Origin: Candidatus Melainabacteria bacterium
GTDB lineage: Bacteria; Cyanobacteriota; Vampirovibrionia; Obscuribacterales; Obscuribacteraceae
Direction: 5' to 3'
DNA: 64,000 bases
Assembly: GCA_017307165.1 (NCBI GenBank)
Contig: JAFKGK010000009.1
Location: 105,358 to 169,357 of the forward strand
Below, piece by piece: positions 8,971 to 17,868 of this stretch. The translations under genes and the position numbers were made by a program. The notes beneath the pieces are model-generated. The model worked only from the letters and a program-made list of their open reading frames with translations, ran no database searches and was not told the DNA's origin. The first letter of the stretch is position 1, and the number at the start of each line of letters is the position of its first letter.

Positions 8971-9351
8971 CTATTCTACAAATTTCTCTAAGGCGATCCG
9001 CGCAGCGCTATTGTGCTCTGCGTGTCGGCTTAAGGCAGCCGCAAGACCCATTATCCAGGCTTCCATCGATAGTTCTTCGGTTTTTAAAACGACGTTGCGG
9101 ACGATCTTCAATTGTCGAGCAATGATGCGGTTTTTTTCGCGCACTAGCTGAAAGCCACCATCTGGCAAGGTCACTGTAAGCTGCACCACAGGCCGATTGG
9201 CCGAAAGAAAGAACCCTCCCCTATCCACCTTGGTCTCATCAGGAAGCGCCTTGGAGAGCATCGACGCCAGATGCTCCATAAGATCGCTGGACTGGCTTTT
9301 TTCCATCCTCAGCGTGCACGCGAGCACTTCTACTGTTAAAGCGTCGTCCAT
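8971..9351 (-). CDS. Hypothetical protein, first gene of YbjQ operon
   Basis: 126 aa, predicted alpha/beta, with no signal peptide or membrane helix. It begins with a short strand (ALTVEVLACTL), a helix with HLASMLSKALPDE, strands around VVQLTVTLPDGGFQLV and a C-terminal helical half. AAGGAG lies 5 nt before the ATG. It opens the three-gene operon with the two tandem-YbjQ genes (22-bp gap), which suggests a shared process. I do not recognise the family. The operon start faces mutL, so promoters for both directions lie in the ~70 bp at 9352-9420. Confidence 0.65.
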   Translation of the reverse strand: MDDALTVEVLACTLRMEKSQSSDLMEHLASMLSKALPDETKVDRGGFFLSANRPVVQLTVTLPDGGFQLVREKNRIIARQLKIVRNVVLKTEELSMEAWIMGLAAALSRHAEHNSAARIALEKFVE

Positions 9352-9420
9352 CAGGCTCCTTTTAAATCTTTAATTAGTCGCCATTTCCCTGCAAAATTAT
9401 ACAGGTGATAATATTCCCCT

Positions 9421-11295
9421 ATGCCTAAAGTTTCTGTCCTACCAGACCATATCGCCAGTCAAATCGCAGCAGGCGAGGTTGTCGAGCGCCCCAGCTCCGT
9501 AGTCAAAGAGCTAGTCGAAAACGCCCTCGATGCTGGTGCTACGCAAATCGACATCAGTATTTCGGCCGATTGCCGCGACATCCGCATTGCCGATAACGGC
9601 TGCGGCATGGACCCAGACGATGCAGTTCTGGTCTTTCAACGTCACGCTACCTCCAAACTATCCTCAGCCGATGACCTCTGGAGCTTGGACACACTAGGTT
9701 TTCGCGGCGAGGCCATCCCATCCATCGCGTCCATTTCCCGTTTTACCTGTACCACGCGCACCCAAGAGGCCGAGACAGGGACGCGGGTGGAAACAGTCGA
9801 TGGTCAATTGAAGGCAGTCGAAACAGGATGCGCCCCCGGGACAGTAATGGAAGTCCAGGAATTGTTTTTTAACACGCCTGCTCGCCTCAAATTTATGAAA
9901 AAAGCCAACACAGAGTTTGGCCACATACACGAAACAATACAAGCGCTTGCCATTGCATATCCTCACTGTGCCTTCACTTTGAGCTATGATGGCACAAACA
10001 AACTCTGCACCACAGGCCAGGGCGACCTGGCTGCCACCATCGTCGAGGCAGGCTTTTTTACCGGCCGAGAGCCGCTCGTCAAGCTAGATCCCGAAAAAAC
10101 TTCATCCCTTAGATTGCATGGTTATCTCGCTAAGCCAACGCATTTTCGCGGCGATCGCAAATCGATACTCACGATCGTAAACGGGCGCGCCGTGCGCTGC
10201 CCGCTAACATACAAAGCTCTGGACTATGCTTATAGCGACCTTATCCCACGTGGGCGCTATCCACTCGCCGTCGTCGTGCTCGATGTCGATCCCAAGCTCG
10301 TTGACGTCAATATCCATCCCACCAAGCGCGAGCTAAAGTACTCGCATGGCAACGACATCTATATCAATATCCAGCGAGCCATAGTCAGTGCGCTGCGCCA
10401 GGCAGCCATCGAAGCAGCAGAGGCACGCCACGTCGCCGATCAAGACAAGCCTGTCATGAGCTTTATGGAGTCGCCAGAAACCGACAGGTACGAACCATCG
10501 CGAGCTCCTCGCATAGAGATCGAGCAGATAAGCTTTAGAGACAGCCTGGCGACAAGCCAATTGATCCACGCCGAAACTGCGCGTCCTCGCACTATCAATT
10601 TTCAACCAGAAGCCCCACATCATTCAAAATTTGAGGCGACTGCCGATCTTTCCATCAGCAATAAAAGATTGCCCGAGGCTGGTGAAGTCTTTTATGCAGC
10701 TGATCGCGAAGTCTACGAATTACCACCAGACTGGCGCATCATGGGCTATCTGCACAACACCTATATCTTTGTCGAGACCTCGGCTGGCCTCGAAATCATC
10801 GAACAACACATAGCTCACGAACGCACGCTCTATGAGCGCCTCCTTGCTAATCAGACAGTGACTGGCAGGATCACCGAAGTCACTCAGGAACTCATCGTCT
10901 CAGCACCGCTCCAACTCAACAAAGCTCAAGTCGAGATACTCAAAAACGGCCAAGAGGCTCTACAAAAACTAGGTTTCACCTTTGAATTTGGCTCCGATGA
11001 TGCCAGCGTAAAACGTCTGCCGATCGAGCTCTCGCGTGTCAATTATGTGCCTGTCATCCAAAAGATGATTGACGATATTGCCACCACAGACAATGCCAAT
11101 CTCGAGCTCGAGGCGACAAAATCCATTGCCTGTCAAAGCGCCATCAAAAACGGCATGCCTCTCAGCGCCAAAGACATAATCAAGCTTTTGTGCGACTGGC
11201 TCGCGACCGAGCGCAATGACACCTGCCCGCATGGCCGTCCGGTGCGCCTCAAATTTACGATGGACGGACTCTTTCAGATGTTTCATCCCCAATAG
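9421..11295 (+). CDS. mutL: DNA mismatch repair protein MutL
   Basis: MutL couples MutS mismatch recognition to strand processing. The GHKL ATPase domain is clear: IAAGEVVERPSSVVKELVEN, DNGCGM, RHATSK and TLGFRGEA. The C-terminal domain carries the endonuclease-type motif, here EQHIAHERTLYE (Glu461 onward) where the usual form is DQHAxxERxxxE, plus ACQSAIK and CPHGRP (Cys602), the other metal-site motifs of nicking MutL proteins. The first Asp and the Ala of the motif are therefore substituted. At 624 aa the length is normal. It ends 11 bp before the stop of the convergent 1064-aa gene. It stands alone; mutS is not in the window. Confidence 0.96.
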   Translation: MPKVSVLPDHIASQIAAGEVVERPSSVVKELVENALDAGATQIDISISADCRDIRIADNGCGMDPDDAVLVFQRHATSKLSSADDLWSLDTLGFRGEAIPSIASISRFTCTTRTQEAETGTRVETVDGQLKAVETGCAPGTVMEVQELFFNTPARLKFMKKANTEFGHIHETIQALAIAYPHCAFTLSYDGTNKLCTTGQGDLAATIVEAGFFTGREPLVKLDPEKTSSLRLHGYLAKPTHFRGDRKSILTIVNGRAVRCPLTYKALDYAYSDLIPRGRYPLAVVVLDVDPKLVDVNIHPTKRELKYSHGNDIYINIQRAIVSALRQAAIEAAEARHVADQDKPVMSFMESPETDRYEPSRAPRIEIEQISFRDSLATSQLIHAETARPRTINFQPEAPHHSKFEATADLSISNKRLPEAGEVFYAADREVYELPPDWRIMGYLHNTYIFVETSAGLEIIEQHIAHERTLYERLLANQTVTGRITEVTQELIVSAPLQLNKAQVEILKNGQEALQKLGFTFEFGSDDASVKRLPIELSRVNYVPVIQKMIDDIATTDNANLELEATKSIACQSAIKNGMPLSAKDIIKLLCDWLATERNDTCPHGRPVRLKFTMDGLFQMFHPQ

Positions 11296-11306
11296 GTCAA
11301 TTGATC

Positions 11307-14300
11307 TCAATGCCTGGGCATCTGTCTCTGCAAGTCGGCAATGCGTTGCGTTATAACTGGATTGTCGTGATTTTGCAGGCTCAACTCGCGTGCGCTAAAT
11401 TTGATCAGCTGGCTATTGTAATTGGCCAGGGCGCGCAAAGCGGCTTGCTGTACGGCTTCTGATGCTCCCACTGCTTTGAGTATGAGTGGCTTGACCGCAC
11501 GATGATCGCCCGACGAGCCCAGATACTCTACGCTCTGCAATTGCTCCGTATCAGATCGCTTGAGCCCCTCCAGGGCCTTGTTAAAAGCAATCTCCTTGCC
11601 TGTCATTGCCTTGAGCTCCTCGAGCCTTTGCTCGTGCAGTGGCTGGTCGGCGCGGCTGTCTCTAAACGCGCGATCGATGCGAGTGAGGTCGATAGGCGTG
11701 ACACCAGTCCTGACGGTGCGCGCAAGATGATCGAGAACGTCTATGCGGGCCTCAGGCACGCGCTCATAGACATGCAACAAGAGCTCGACGCGCTTAGCGT
11801 GGTCTCTGGATGTAAGTTGCGACATCTCCTCGAGCATCATCTTGCGGCCGACAGGATCGTAGCGCATGGCGCCTTCGAGGATGCGGGGATACCATGACAG
11901 GTGGCTCTCCTTGCCCAAGACATTGAGAAAGGATGCGTATCTGTTGCCAGCAGGATCGGTGGTGCGTCGCAAGTATGATTCGGCGACATCTCTGAGATTG
12001 GGATGATCCCGGCCGAGTGAAAAAGCATAATCGACGCCATCAGATGCAGTGCGAGCCTGCAACTTGACCGCAGAGTCAAAGGCCATCTGCGCGACTGTAA
12101 ACTCACCCTCACCATTTTTGAAGGTGCCTTCGATGCCTTCGTAGCTCGGCTTGACGTGCATACTGCGATCCTGAGCTATCTTGAGCAAGGCCGGGACGCT
12201 AGACTCATCACCAACCAGACCCAGCAATTTGGCGGCATAACCTTTTTCGTCGGTCGTGCCGGAGCGCAGGCGACTGCGCAATGCCGCCTCGGCAAGTGGC
12301 CTTGCGGCCTTGTCTATATAAGCGATGCGCTCGCGCAATTGAGGATCAAACACTCCATTAGCGCTTTCAGCACTGCTTTTTGATGCGCGCCCTGCTTTAA
12401 AGGATTGCTCTAGAGCGGCCTTGAGTATCAAAGCCCGCACTGGGGCTTTTTCGGCAAGGATAAACAATCCAGTAGGATCAGCTCCCATGAGCTCCTCGCC
12501 TTTGTTGACGGCCCAGTTTTCATCGTTATTGCGCGACGAATGCTCGTTTGGATAGTATGGACCATCTTCGATAATGTAGTCATGATCGGCTTGCGGATCA
12601 TTTGCCCGCTGTTGGCGCGATTTTTTGTGCTGTACGTTGGGCTCTATGAGATCAACTCTTGCTGCCATATCAAAGAGACGACTAAACTCAGGGCTGCTCC
12701 ACTTGGTCAAATGCGACCATTCGTGAAAAGTATTGATGACATTTTGCTGGCCACGACGCGGCTCAAAATAAGAAACCTGTCCATCACGACCGACTACAGC
12801 AGCAGCTTTGAACCCAGGATCTTCGTAGACGATTTTTTTGTAAAAATCAGAATAATTGGGATGATCGTGCAAAACGATCTCTTTGATTAGGCCAGGATTG
12901 GGCAAAGCATCGAGGATCGGGATGTAGTCTTCGGGTAGAGCGCGATTGGAAAGTGGATGCTCCTGGAGTTTAAATCTCGCTTGCATGACAGGGATGGTCT
13001 CGGAGATCTCTTTTGGTGTCATATATGGTGCCAACACTGTGGCATCTCCCTCCGCAAGGCTCTTGCCGATGCGCGAGCGCACACCAAAGTCGAGCTGGTC
13101 AAAAGGACTGGGCTTTTCGGCAATAAGCCGCAGCTGTCTGATCTCGTCCAATCTGACGGCGTACTCTTGGGGCAAGATGATGCGAGCACTGTGCCCGTCC
13201 ACCTGCATGACCTGAACGGTGCGATTTTCGGGATTGGTCATCTGCCAAAACTTTTCCCAGGTAAACTCCCCGTCGCTCTTGAGTGCAGCGACTTTTTGAT
13301 TAAATGCCGCCTGGTCGCTAGGCAAGCTGTCCTTGACGCTGAGAAAGCTGCGCCCTTCGGTGTGAGAAGGCTTGAGTCTGAGCGCAAGGTCTTTGAGCGG
13401 TATGTCGAGGATATCGCTTACGCGATACTGCATCTTTTCGAAGGCTAGGGCCTTGCGATCCTCTGGGAACAGCCGTTCGGTCAACTCTCTTGCACGCATT
13501 ACGTCCTTGACGTCGTCATGCCGGCGCGCTGCCAGCTCGGGTTGTGCCTCTAAATGTCTTGCAGATGGGGACTTGTGCCCAGTCCGATCAAATCCTCCTG
13601 CGGCAAAACCGGTAGCAAAACCGACGGCCCCACCTTCGAGAGTCGCCGACATCACGTCTTTGAGAGAATGTCCTTGTCTGGCCGCATCGACGCCGCCAAA
13701 CACCGCACCTCCAGCAAAGCCAGATGTGCCACCGACGAGCGAGTTTTTGGCGATCATACCTATGGCGGACTGTTCGGCTTGCTGGCCGAGCCTAAAAGAA
13801 ACGGCCTTGCCTACATACGAGCCCATAAAGCCGGCCGGCACACCGATCGCTCCGCCTACTGCCGTAGACTGCAATGTATTTTGTAGCCATTTGCCCGTAG
13901 AAAAGTCGCCATTTGCATCTCGAGCACCTTGTAAGTCAAAGGCTCCTTTGATTGCGCCAAAAGATGCACCTGATAGTGCATGCACACCCATTTCGCTTTT
14001 AAAATCGAGAGCTCTGTTGGCACCGAGTCCCGTAGTCAGGCGGACCGCTTTGTTGAGCAAGGCACCTTGAGCGGCATCGAGGGCAAACTTGGTAGTAAAT
14101 CCCGCTAGGCCATTGTCGCCGCTCACATCGGCCAGGAGCACTGCGCGAGACAATCCAGCGGTAAATGTCTTTAATCTGGGGATAGAAGCCAGTGTATCGG
14201 CAGCGATCTCGGCTATGTGATCGGCTTTTTGGGCTCGATCCGACTGGGATTGCGTGTCCGTGGCCTTGCCAGCGACTGTATCCCAGACATAGCCGACGGC

Positions 14301-14501
14301 CTTGCCTCCAAGAGTCCTTTCGTCCGGGGCTTTGGTGTCTAGGGACGTGGAATTGGGGTTTTTGTGACTGGTCTCGGCGACTCGACCATCGGCAAGGACG
14401 GCCATGAGGTTGTCATGAAATGGTGATCGATGTGAGGCAGCCCCGTTTTGCGGGCCAGCGCCGTCATCCAGGCCGGTTTTTGCTATCTCCGAACCACTCA
14501 C
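11307..14501 (-). CDS. Giant protein with HEWSH zincin-like motif and HEAT-like repeats
   Basis: 1064 aa. The N-terminal third (about 100-310) is Gly/Ala-rich with glycine-zipper-like stretches such as GGAVGFATGFAAGG that could insert into or cross a membrane. The middle holds FHEWSHL, an HExxH zinc-protease motif (His593, Glu594, His597), after a strand-rich segment. The C-terminal ~350 residues are helical repeats with VPALLKIA and AVKPLILKAVG, as in HEAT repeats. There is no signal peptide. The start is GTG 14501; an in-frame ATG is at residue 33 and no strong ribosome site supports either. It could be a secreted metallopeptidase effector. The zinc-protease reading rests on one motif and is inference. 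Confidence 0.65.
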   Translation of the reverse strand: MSGSEIAKTGLDDGAGPQNGAASHRSPFHDNLMAVLADGRVAETSHKNPNSTSLDTKAPDERTLGGKAVGYVWDTVAGKATDTQSQSDRAQKADHIAEIAADTLASIPRLKTFTAGLSRAVLLADVSGDNGLAGFTTKFALDAAQGALLNKAVRLTTGLGANRALDFKSEMGVHALSGASFGAIKGAFDLQGARDANGDFSTGKWLQNTLQSTAVGGAIGVPAGFMGSYVGKAVSFRLGQQAEQSAIGMIAKNSLVGGTSGFAGGAVFGGVDAARQGHSLKDVMSATLEGGAVGFATGFAAGGFDRTGHKSPSARHLEAQPELAARRHDDVKDVMRARELTERLFPEDRKALAFEKMQYRVSDILDIPLKDLALRLKPSHTEGRSFLSVKDSLPSDQAAFNQKVAALKSDGEFTWEKFWQMTNPENRTVQVMQVDGHSARIILPQEYAVRLDEIRQLRLIAEKPSPFDQLDFGVRSRIGKSLAEGDATVLAPYMTPKEISETIPVMQARFKLQEHPLSNRALPEDYIPILDALPNPGLIKEIVLHDHPNYSDFYKKIVYEDPGFKAAAVVGRDGQVSYFEPRRGQQNVINTFHEWSHLTKWSSPEFSRLFDMAARVDLIEPNVQHKKSRQQRANDPQADHDYIIEDGPYYPNEHSSRNNDENWAVNKGEELMGADPTGLFILAEKAPVRALILKAALEQSFKAGRASKSSAESANGVFDPQLRERIAYIDKAARPLAEAALRSRLRSGTTDEKGYAAKLLGLVGDESSVPALLKIAQDRSMHVKPSYEGIEGTFKNGEGEFTVAQMAFDSAVKLQARTASDGVDYAFSLGRDHPNLRDVAESYLRRTTDPAGNRYASFLNVLGKESHLSWYPRILEGAMRYDPVGRKMMLEEMSQLTSRDHAKRVELLLHVYERVPEARIDVLDHLARTVRTGVTPIDLTRIDRAFRDSRADQPLHEQRLEELKAMTGKEIAFNKALEGLKRSDTEQLQSVEYLGSSGDHRAVKPLILKAVGASEAVQQAALRALANYNSQLIKFSARELSLQNHDNPVITQRIADLQRQMPRH

Positions 14502-14560
14502 GCTATCAAACCATGCAGGGAAACCTAATGATATTTACCCTGTATATATGCATTTAAAGC

Positions 14561-14588
14561 AAAAAGAGAGACCTTGCGATCTCTCTCT
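14561..14588 (-). terminator. Terminator of the glycine-zipper exported protein gene
   Basis: Minus-strand stem of AGAGAGA with TCTCTCT around a short loop, followed by T residues (plus-strand AAAAA at 14561-14565). It lies ~57 nt after the stop of the 14645-15376 gene. Confidence 0.65.
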
Positions 14589-14644
14589 AAGCTTTGGAAT
14601 CTCGCGAGCACCCTCCGCTCGCCTAAGCGAGCATGTTCGGAGAT

Positions 14645-15376
14645 TTAGAGGTGGGCTCCGCCGTTGCCTGCGACATTGGTCGAAAGCGACATTGGTTGGT
14701 CGAGGGCAAACTGCAATCTGGTTTGGCTTTCGATTTTGACATCTTTGCCTTTTCTCCAGATGTTGCTGCCGAGACCGACAGCTCCGCCAGTTGCAACACC
14801 AGCGATCGCTCCAGCTCCGACAGCCCCGCCGACGATGGGTGCGAAGCAGATACCGAGGATGGTACCGCCAGCGGTCCAAGCGGCAGTGCGGATGGCACCA
14901 GATTTGACACTAGAGCTAGTGGTGCGACCTTTGAGGTTGCCCTGCTTGTCTTGTGCTACCTTGGCGTTTGGCTGACTGGCAGTGACGGTAGCCGATAACG
15001 GATAACGTACGCCGTCCGGAGTGGTCGCATTGACCAGTCTCAAGCTCATGGCACCATTTTTGCCGGCCATGCCGCCCTTGTCGGCAGAGACGACTTGACC
15101 TTCGAGCATGGTATTGCCGGGCAAAACCAGATCGTTGCCCAGATAAAGAGGCGAGTAGAGCTTGGCCATAAAGGTATCGCCAGGTTTGGCTACTGCGCTA
15201 TCGATCGGGCTGGTCAAAATAGCATCAAGGTTGGTGCCTGTCGGTACATAGGTTACACGGCCTTGCAGAGGCTGACCGTTGTAAGACTGTGCCATTGCGG
15301 GCACCATGGCGCTCATGGCCACGACACACGGCAACACGGCACCGGCGATGATACTGTTGAGAGGAATTCGTTTCAT
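14645..15376 (-). CDS. Exported protein with beta-rich domain and glycine-zipper segment
   Basis: 243 aa. A signal peptide is clear: Lys/Arg, a hydrophobic core, then AMA-QS near residue 29. A strand-rich domain follows, with the pattern G-T-x-L-D-A-I-L-T-S-P-I-D-S and PGDTFMAKLYSPLYLGNDLVLPGN, seen in envelope-exported proteins of several phyla. Around residues 165-215 there is a Gly/Ala-rich hydrophobic hairpin (GGTILGICFAPIVGGAVGAGAIAG in two pieces) like glycine-zipper outer-membrane proteins. It probably sits in the periplasm or outer membrane. It is monocistronic with its own terminator. The precise family is not recognised. Confidence 0.7.
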   Translation of the reverse strand: MKRIPLNSIIAGAVLPCVVAMSAMVPAMAQSYNGQPLQGRVTYVPTGTNLDAILTSPIDSAVAKPGDTFMAKLYSPLYLGNDLVLPGNTMLEGQVVSADKGGMAGKNGAMSLRLVNATTPDGVRYPLSATVTASQPNAKVAQDKQGNLKGRTTSSSVKSGAIRTAAWTAGGTILGICFAPIVGGAVGAGAIAGVATGGAVGLGSNIWRKGKDVKIESQTRLQFALDQPMSLSTNVAGNGGAHL

Positions 15377-15567
15377 AAATGCTCCTTCTAGCGAACCCCC
15401 AAATCCTCACCGAAGAATAACATAAGGACTGCGGTTCTTTGACCCGACATCTTTCAAAAGACACCATCGATGATGGCATTTGTTCCCGCAGCCGCATATA
15501 CCGATAGAGCCAAGTGTATATATCAACAAATCGCCGAAAGCACCTCCAGTAGTACCATCTACACGTT
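15377..15567. other. Gene-free stretch upstream of candidate RNA
   Basis: No ORF is supported between 15377 and 15992. This first part carries the upstream region of the minus-strand exported-protein gene. The second part (15568-15830) holds the promoter, structured RNA and terminator described separately. From 15831 to 15992 only a leader for the next gene remains. Confidence 0.5.
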
Positions 15568-15594
15568 TTGGACACCGAGTATGAGCGGTAAAAT
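15568..15594 (+). promoter_or_regulatory. Possible sigma-70 promoter for the candidate RNA
   Basis: TTGGAC at 15568-15573 and TAAAAT at 15589-15594 are separated by 15 bp, slightly short for sigma-70. Transcription would start near 15601, just ahead of the base-paired region. No ORF begins downstream before the terminator at 15806. Confidence 0.4.
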
Positions 15595-15600
15595 GAGCTC

Positions 15601-15826
15601 AGATTAAATAAATCGCCTGACAACCGGTATGCCTCTCCGGACGGGCTTGCGCAAGCTGCGATAGGTGTTTGTCAGGAGCCGTGAAGCCGGAAACAAAGCA
15701 CCGGCGCAGGTCTGATAATACAGATTAAGTGAAACTGATTTTGGCGACCTGCTCCTGTATTGCAAGCTAGAGGCGGCATTCCTAGGATTTAGACCTCAAC
15801 TACCCAAATCTGTTCTCAGATTTTTT
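15601..15826 (+). ncRNA. Candidate structured non-coding RNA (~225 nt)
   Basis: No plausible ORF occupies this stretch, but it is rich in nested complementarity. GCCTCT (15631-15636) pairs with AGAGGC (15769-15774) and GCTTGC (15645-15650) with GCAAGC (15762-15767). CAGGA (15673-15677) pairs with TCCTG (15753-15757). GCCGG (15686-15690) closes a hairpin with CCGGC (15701-15705), and GCAGGTC (15706-15712) pairs with GACCTGC (15746-15752). All are mutually compatible, giving a rod with a side hairpin. The transcript ends in a perfect Rho-independent terminator. The rod-with-bulges shape recalls 6S RNA, but I see no diagnostic sequence. An alternative pairing, CCTGACA with TGTCAGG (15616-15622, 15670-15676), could make it switchable. 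Confidence 0.5.
15806..15826 (+). terminator. Rho-independent terminator of the candidate RNA
   Basis: AAATCTG (15806-15812), loop TTCT, then CAGATTT (15817-15823) running into further T residues: a compact perfect terminator with no ORF in front of it on this strand. Confidence 0.75.
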
Positions 15827-15992
15827 CTTTCAATGCAATCGGGGTCTTTTCACAGCTCGCTGCAAGCACGCAATCGCCAGATCTTTATTTTGTAGGCAAC
15901 TGATCGCTGCTTGTATTTGCACGTGCATAGCGTGAACAAGGCAAATGGACAGATCGACCGATATCTAAACCGCTAACCTCAGGGTGAGCACC

Positions 15993-16295
15993 ATGCAAAA
16001 CAATCTCGAACCCAAAAATGGTCATATCTTGGGCGGGTTTCTCGCGGCCTGCTATTTCATGCTGTTCTGCTTTCCTATCTCTCTGCTCTTTGGCCTGCGC
16101 GACGGTACGCCGCTCTTGCAGACCATCATCAATGACGTGATTTGCTTCTTTGTGCTCTGGGGCTTTTGCGCCTACATCGGCCATAGCTGGAAAAAAATGC
16201 TCGAAGAAGTGAACAAGCCGCGCTCGGAAGATGAACGCGGTGAACGTTCGGATGGCGGGAAGGCAGGGCGTTCGGACGAAGAGCACAAGGGCTGA
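15993..16295 (+). CDS. Small membrane protein
   Basis: 100 aa with two hydrophobic segments, about residues 12-34 (rich in Phe, Leu and Cys) and 45-64, and a highly charged C-terminal tail of Glu, Arg, Asp and Lys. It is probably an inner-membrane protein with both ends in the cytoplasm. The ATG at 15993 has AGGGTGA 6 nt upstream; a GTG at 15984 lies within that site and is unlikely. A long-stem terminator follows at once. It is monocistronic. The hydrophobic pattern loosely recalls small membrane subunits, but no family can be named. Confidence 0.65.
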   Translation: MQNNLEPKNGHILGGFLAACYFMLFCFPISLLFGLRDGTPLLQTIINDVICFFVLWGFCAYIGHSWKKMLEEVNKPRSEDERGERSDGGKAGRSDEEHKG

Positions 16296-16303
16296 ATTTG
16301 CAT

Positions 16304-16374
16304 GGCGATCTGCATTTGTACGGGTTGGGAAACTCGGGAAATGCGGATCGCCACTGCTTGTAGTGTCTTTTTTT
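16304..16374 (+). terminator. Long-stem terminator after the small membrane protein gene
   Basis: GGCGATCTGCATTT (16304-16317) pairs over 14 bp, with one U-G wobble, with AAATGCGGATCGCC (16339-16352). A small CACT/AGTG stem and seven T residues follow. The palindrome TAGACGGCCGTCTA at 16420-16433 lies further on, between the converging genes. Confidence 0.75.
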
Positions 16375-16484
16375 GCCGGGCCAGCTACTATAAACAATCA
16401 TACAACAAGGCGAGAGGGCTAGACGGCCGTCTATCACTCTTCATCCACTGATGGTCAAATGCTCATAACAGTGTGATGTTTGGC

Positions 16485-17507
16485 TCATTTGCCTTTGGTG
16501 ACCAGCGCTTTATCACTGCGACTGAGCAACCCTGCCTTATCCAACATATGTCTCACGGCGAGATAATGTACTTCCCAGACATGATCCCCATAACCACCGG
16601 CAAACACCATAGCCATCGGGATCTTTTCTGCCGCACATCTATCGATGACCATTTCGTCTCTCTTCTGCATTTCTGCCAATGGTCTTTTGATCAATTGAGA
16701 ACCAGGCAGTGCGCATTTTTCGTAAGGGTCGCTGCCAGCGAGATAAACAATTAGATCCGGTTTGAAACCACCAAGAGCAGTATCAAGCGCAAACCGACAT
16801 TTATCCAGATAAAGATCCTGCTCAGCGGACAAGACACCTACATCCAGATCCGAAACCTGCTTTGTCTCAGGCCACCCTTCTTCCGAGTGCACCGACACTG
16901 TGTAAACAGTATCGTCGCCTTCAAAGACCTTTGCTGTGCCATCGCCCTGATGAAAATCAAAATCAAGGGTCATCACATTTTTGACGAGACCACGCGCCTG
17001 CGCCCAGCGGATCGCAATACCCACGTCCTGAATCCCGCAAAATCCTGTGCCTTTTTCTGCATAAGCATGGTGAAATCCACCGCCCAGATTAGCCGAAAAG
17101 CCCTTTTTAAGCGCTATCTCCACTGCCTCCATCGTCCCGCCGGTTTGCAATCTGATATCGTCATAAAGATGCGAAAGCGGCCGTGTCGCCCGCTCTGGAA
17201 AATACTCATGACTCTTTAATTCAAAGATCTCTTTCCAGGTATCAGCCAAAGGCAGGATCTGCATGTATTCGGGCGTGTGCAGAGTCGCCAGCTCAGCCTC
17301 GGTAGCCATCCTCGGCTCTTTGTAGCCCTCAAACTCTTTTTGCTCGGCCAACTTTTGGAGCACCATCAAACCGCGATCGACAGCAAATGGCTTTTCGACT
17401 CCAAAGGCGACAAGGTCCAACTTGTATTTTTCGGACCATACCAATATCGAGTCAGGATCTTGCTTGAGCATAACGCTACCCCTGGCAGAAAAGTAAAGAC
17501 GGGCCAT
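16485..17507 (-). CDS. Histone-deacetylase-fold amidohydrolase (AcuC/HDAC family), paralogue 1
   Basis: 340 aa. Family marks include GGGFHHA, DFDFHQGDGT, which supplies the Asp-x-His zinc ligands, AGSDPYE, which supplies the second Asp ligand, and the late AGGYGDHVWE loop that carries the catalytic Tyr. Bacterial members deacetylate acetylated polyamines, acetoin-utilisation proteins or other acetyl-lysine substrates; the substrate here is unknown. I chose ATG 17507 because the frame upstream to 17585 begins with a TTG and does not resemble the family. It shares long identical runs with the 20638-21609 gene, for example QMxxRDExVID and FAGGYG, so they are paralogues. It converges on the small membrane protein gene. 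Confidence 0.88.
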   Translation of the reverse strand: MARLYFSARGSVMLKQDPDSILVWSEKYKLDLVAFGVEKPFAVDRGLMVLQKLAEQKEFEGYKEPRMATEAELATLHTPEYMQILPLADTWKEIFELKSHEYFPERATRPLSHLYDDIRLQTGGTMEAVEIALKKGFSANLGGGFHHAYAEKGTGFCGIQDVGIAIRWAQARGLVKNVMTLDFDFHQGDGTAKVFEGDDTVYTVSVHSEEGWPETKQVSDLDVGVLSAEQDLYLDKCRFALDTALGGFKPDLIVYLAGSDPYEKCALPGSQLIKRPLAEMQKRDEMVIDRCAAEKIPMAMVFAGGYGDHVWEVHYLAVRHMLDKAGLLSRSDKALVTKGK

Positions 17508-17868
17508 TTTACCAAATTTGACCGGCCTACAATCGACCTGCTTGCAAAACTGCGCTAACCGTTGACTAAAGGGCAGCAAAGGCAAAACCTGGCATTCATC
17601 ACGATGCTGAAAAACGCTTAAACGCTTGATATCTATTACAGACTCAAGCTTATTCCTCGATTTCTTGAACTAACTCTCTCAGGTTTATAGGCTCTGAAAG
17701 TTCTTTCTATATCTTCTTTTTTAAACACCCCCGAGCAGCCACCGAGCAAAATCCTCACCCCGAGCATTTCATCAGCGACGATCACCCCGAGATCAGTCGC
17801 AAAAGTGCTGCCATTTCTTTGCGTTTCATCAAAACAGAAACCATCAACCTCTCTCAAAAGGACTCAAA

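Noticed and set aside
15616..15760. Cobalamin or cyclic-di-GMP riboswitch in the 15.6-kb RNA
   Set aside because: Fragments such as GTCAGGAG and CAAAGC recall these classes, but the obligatory neighbouring motifs are missing, and the RNA ends in a terminator 166 bp before the next gene.
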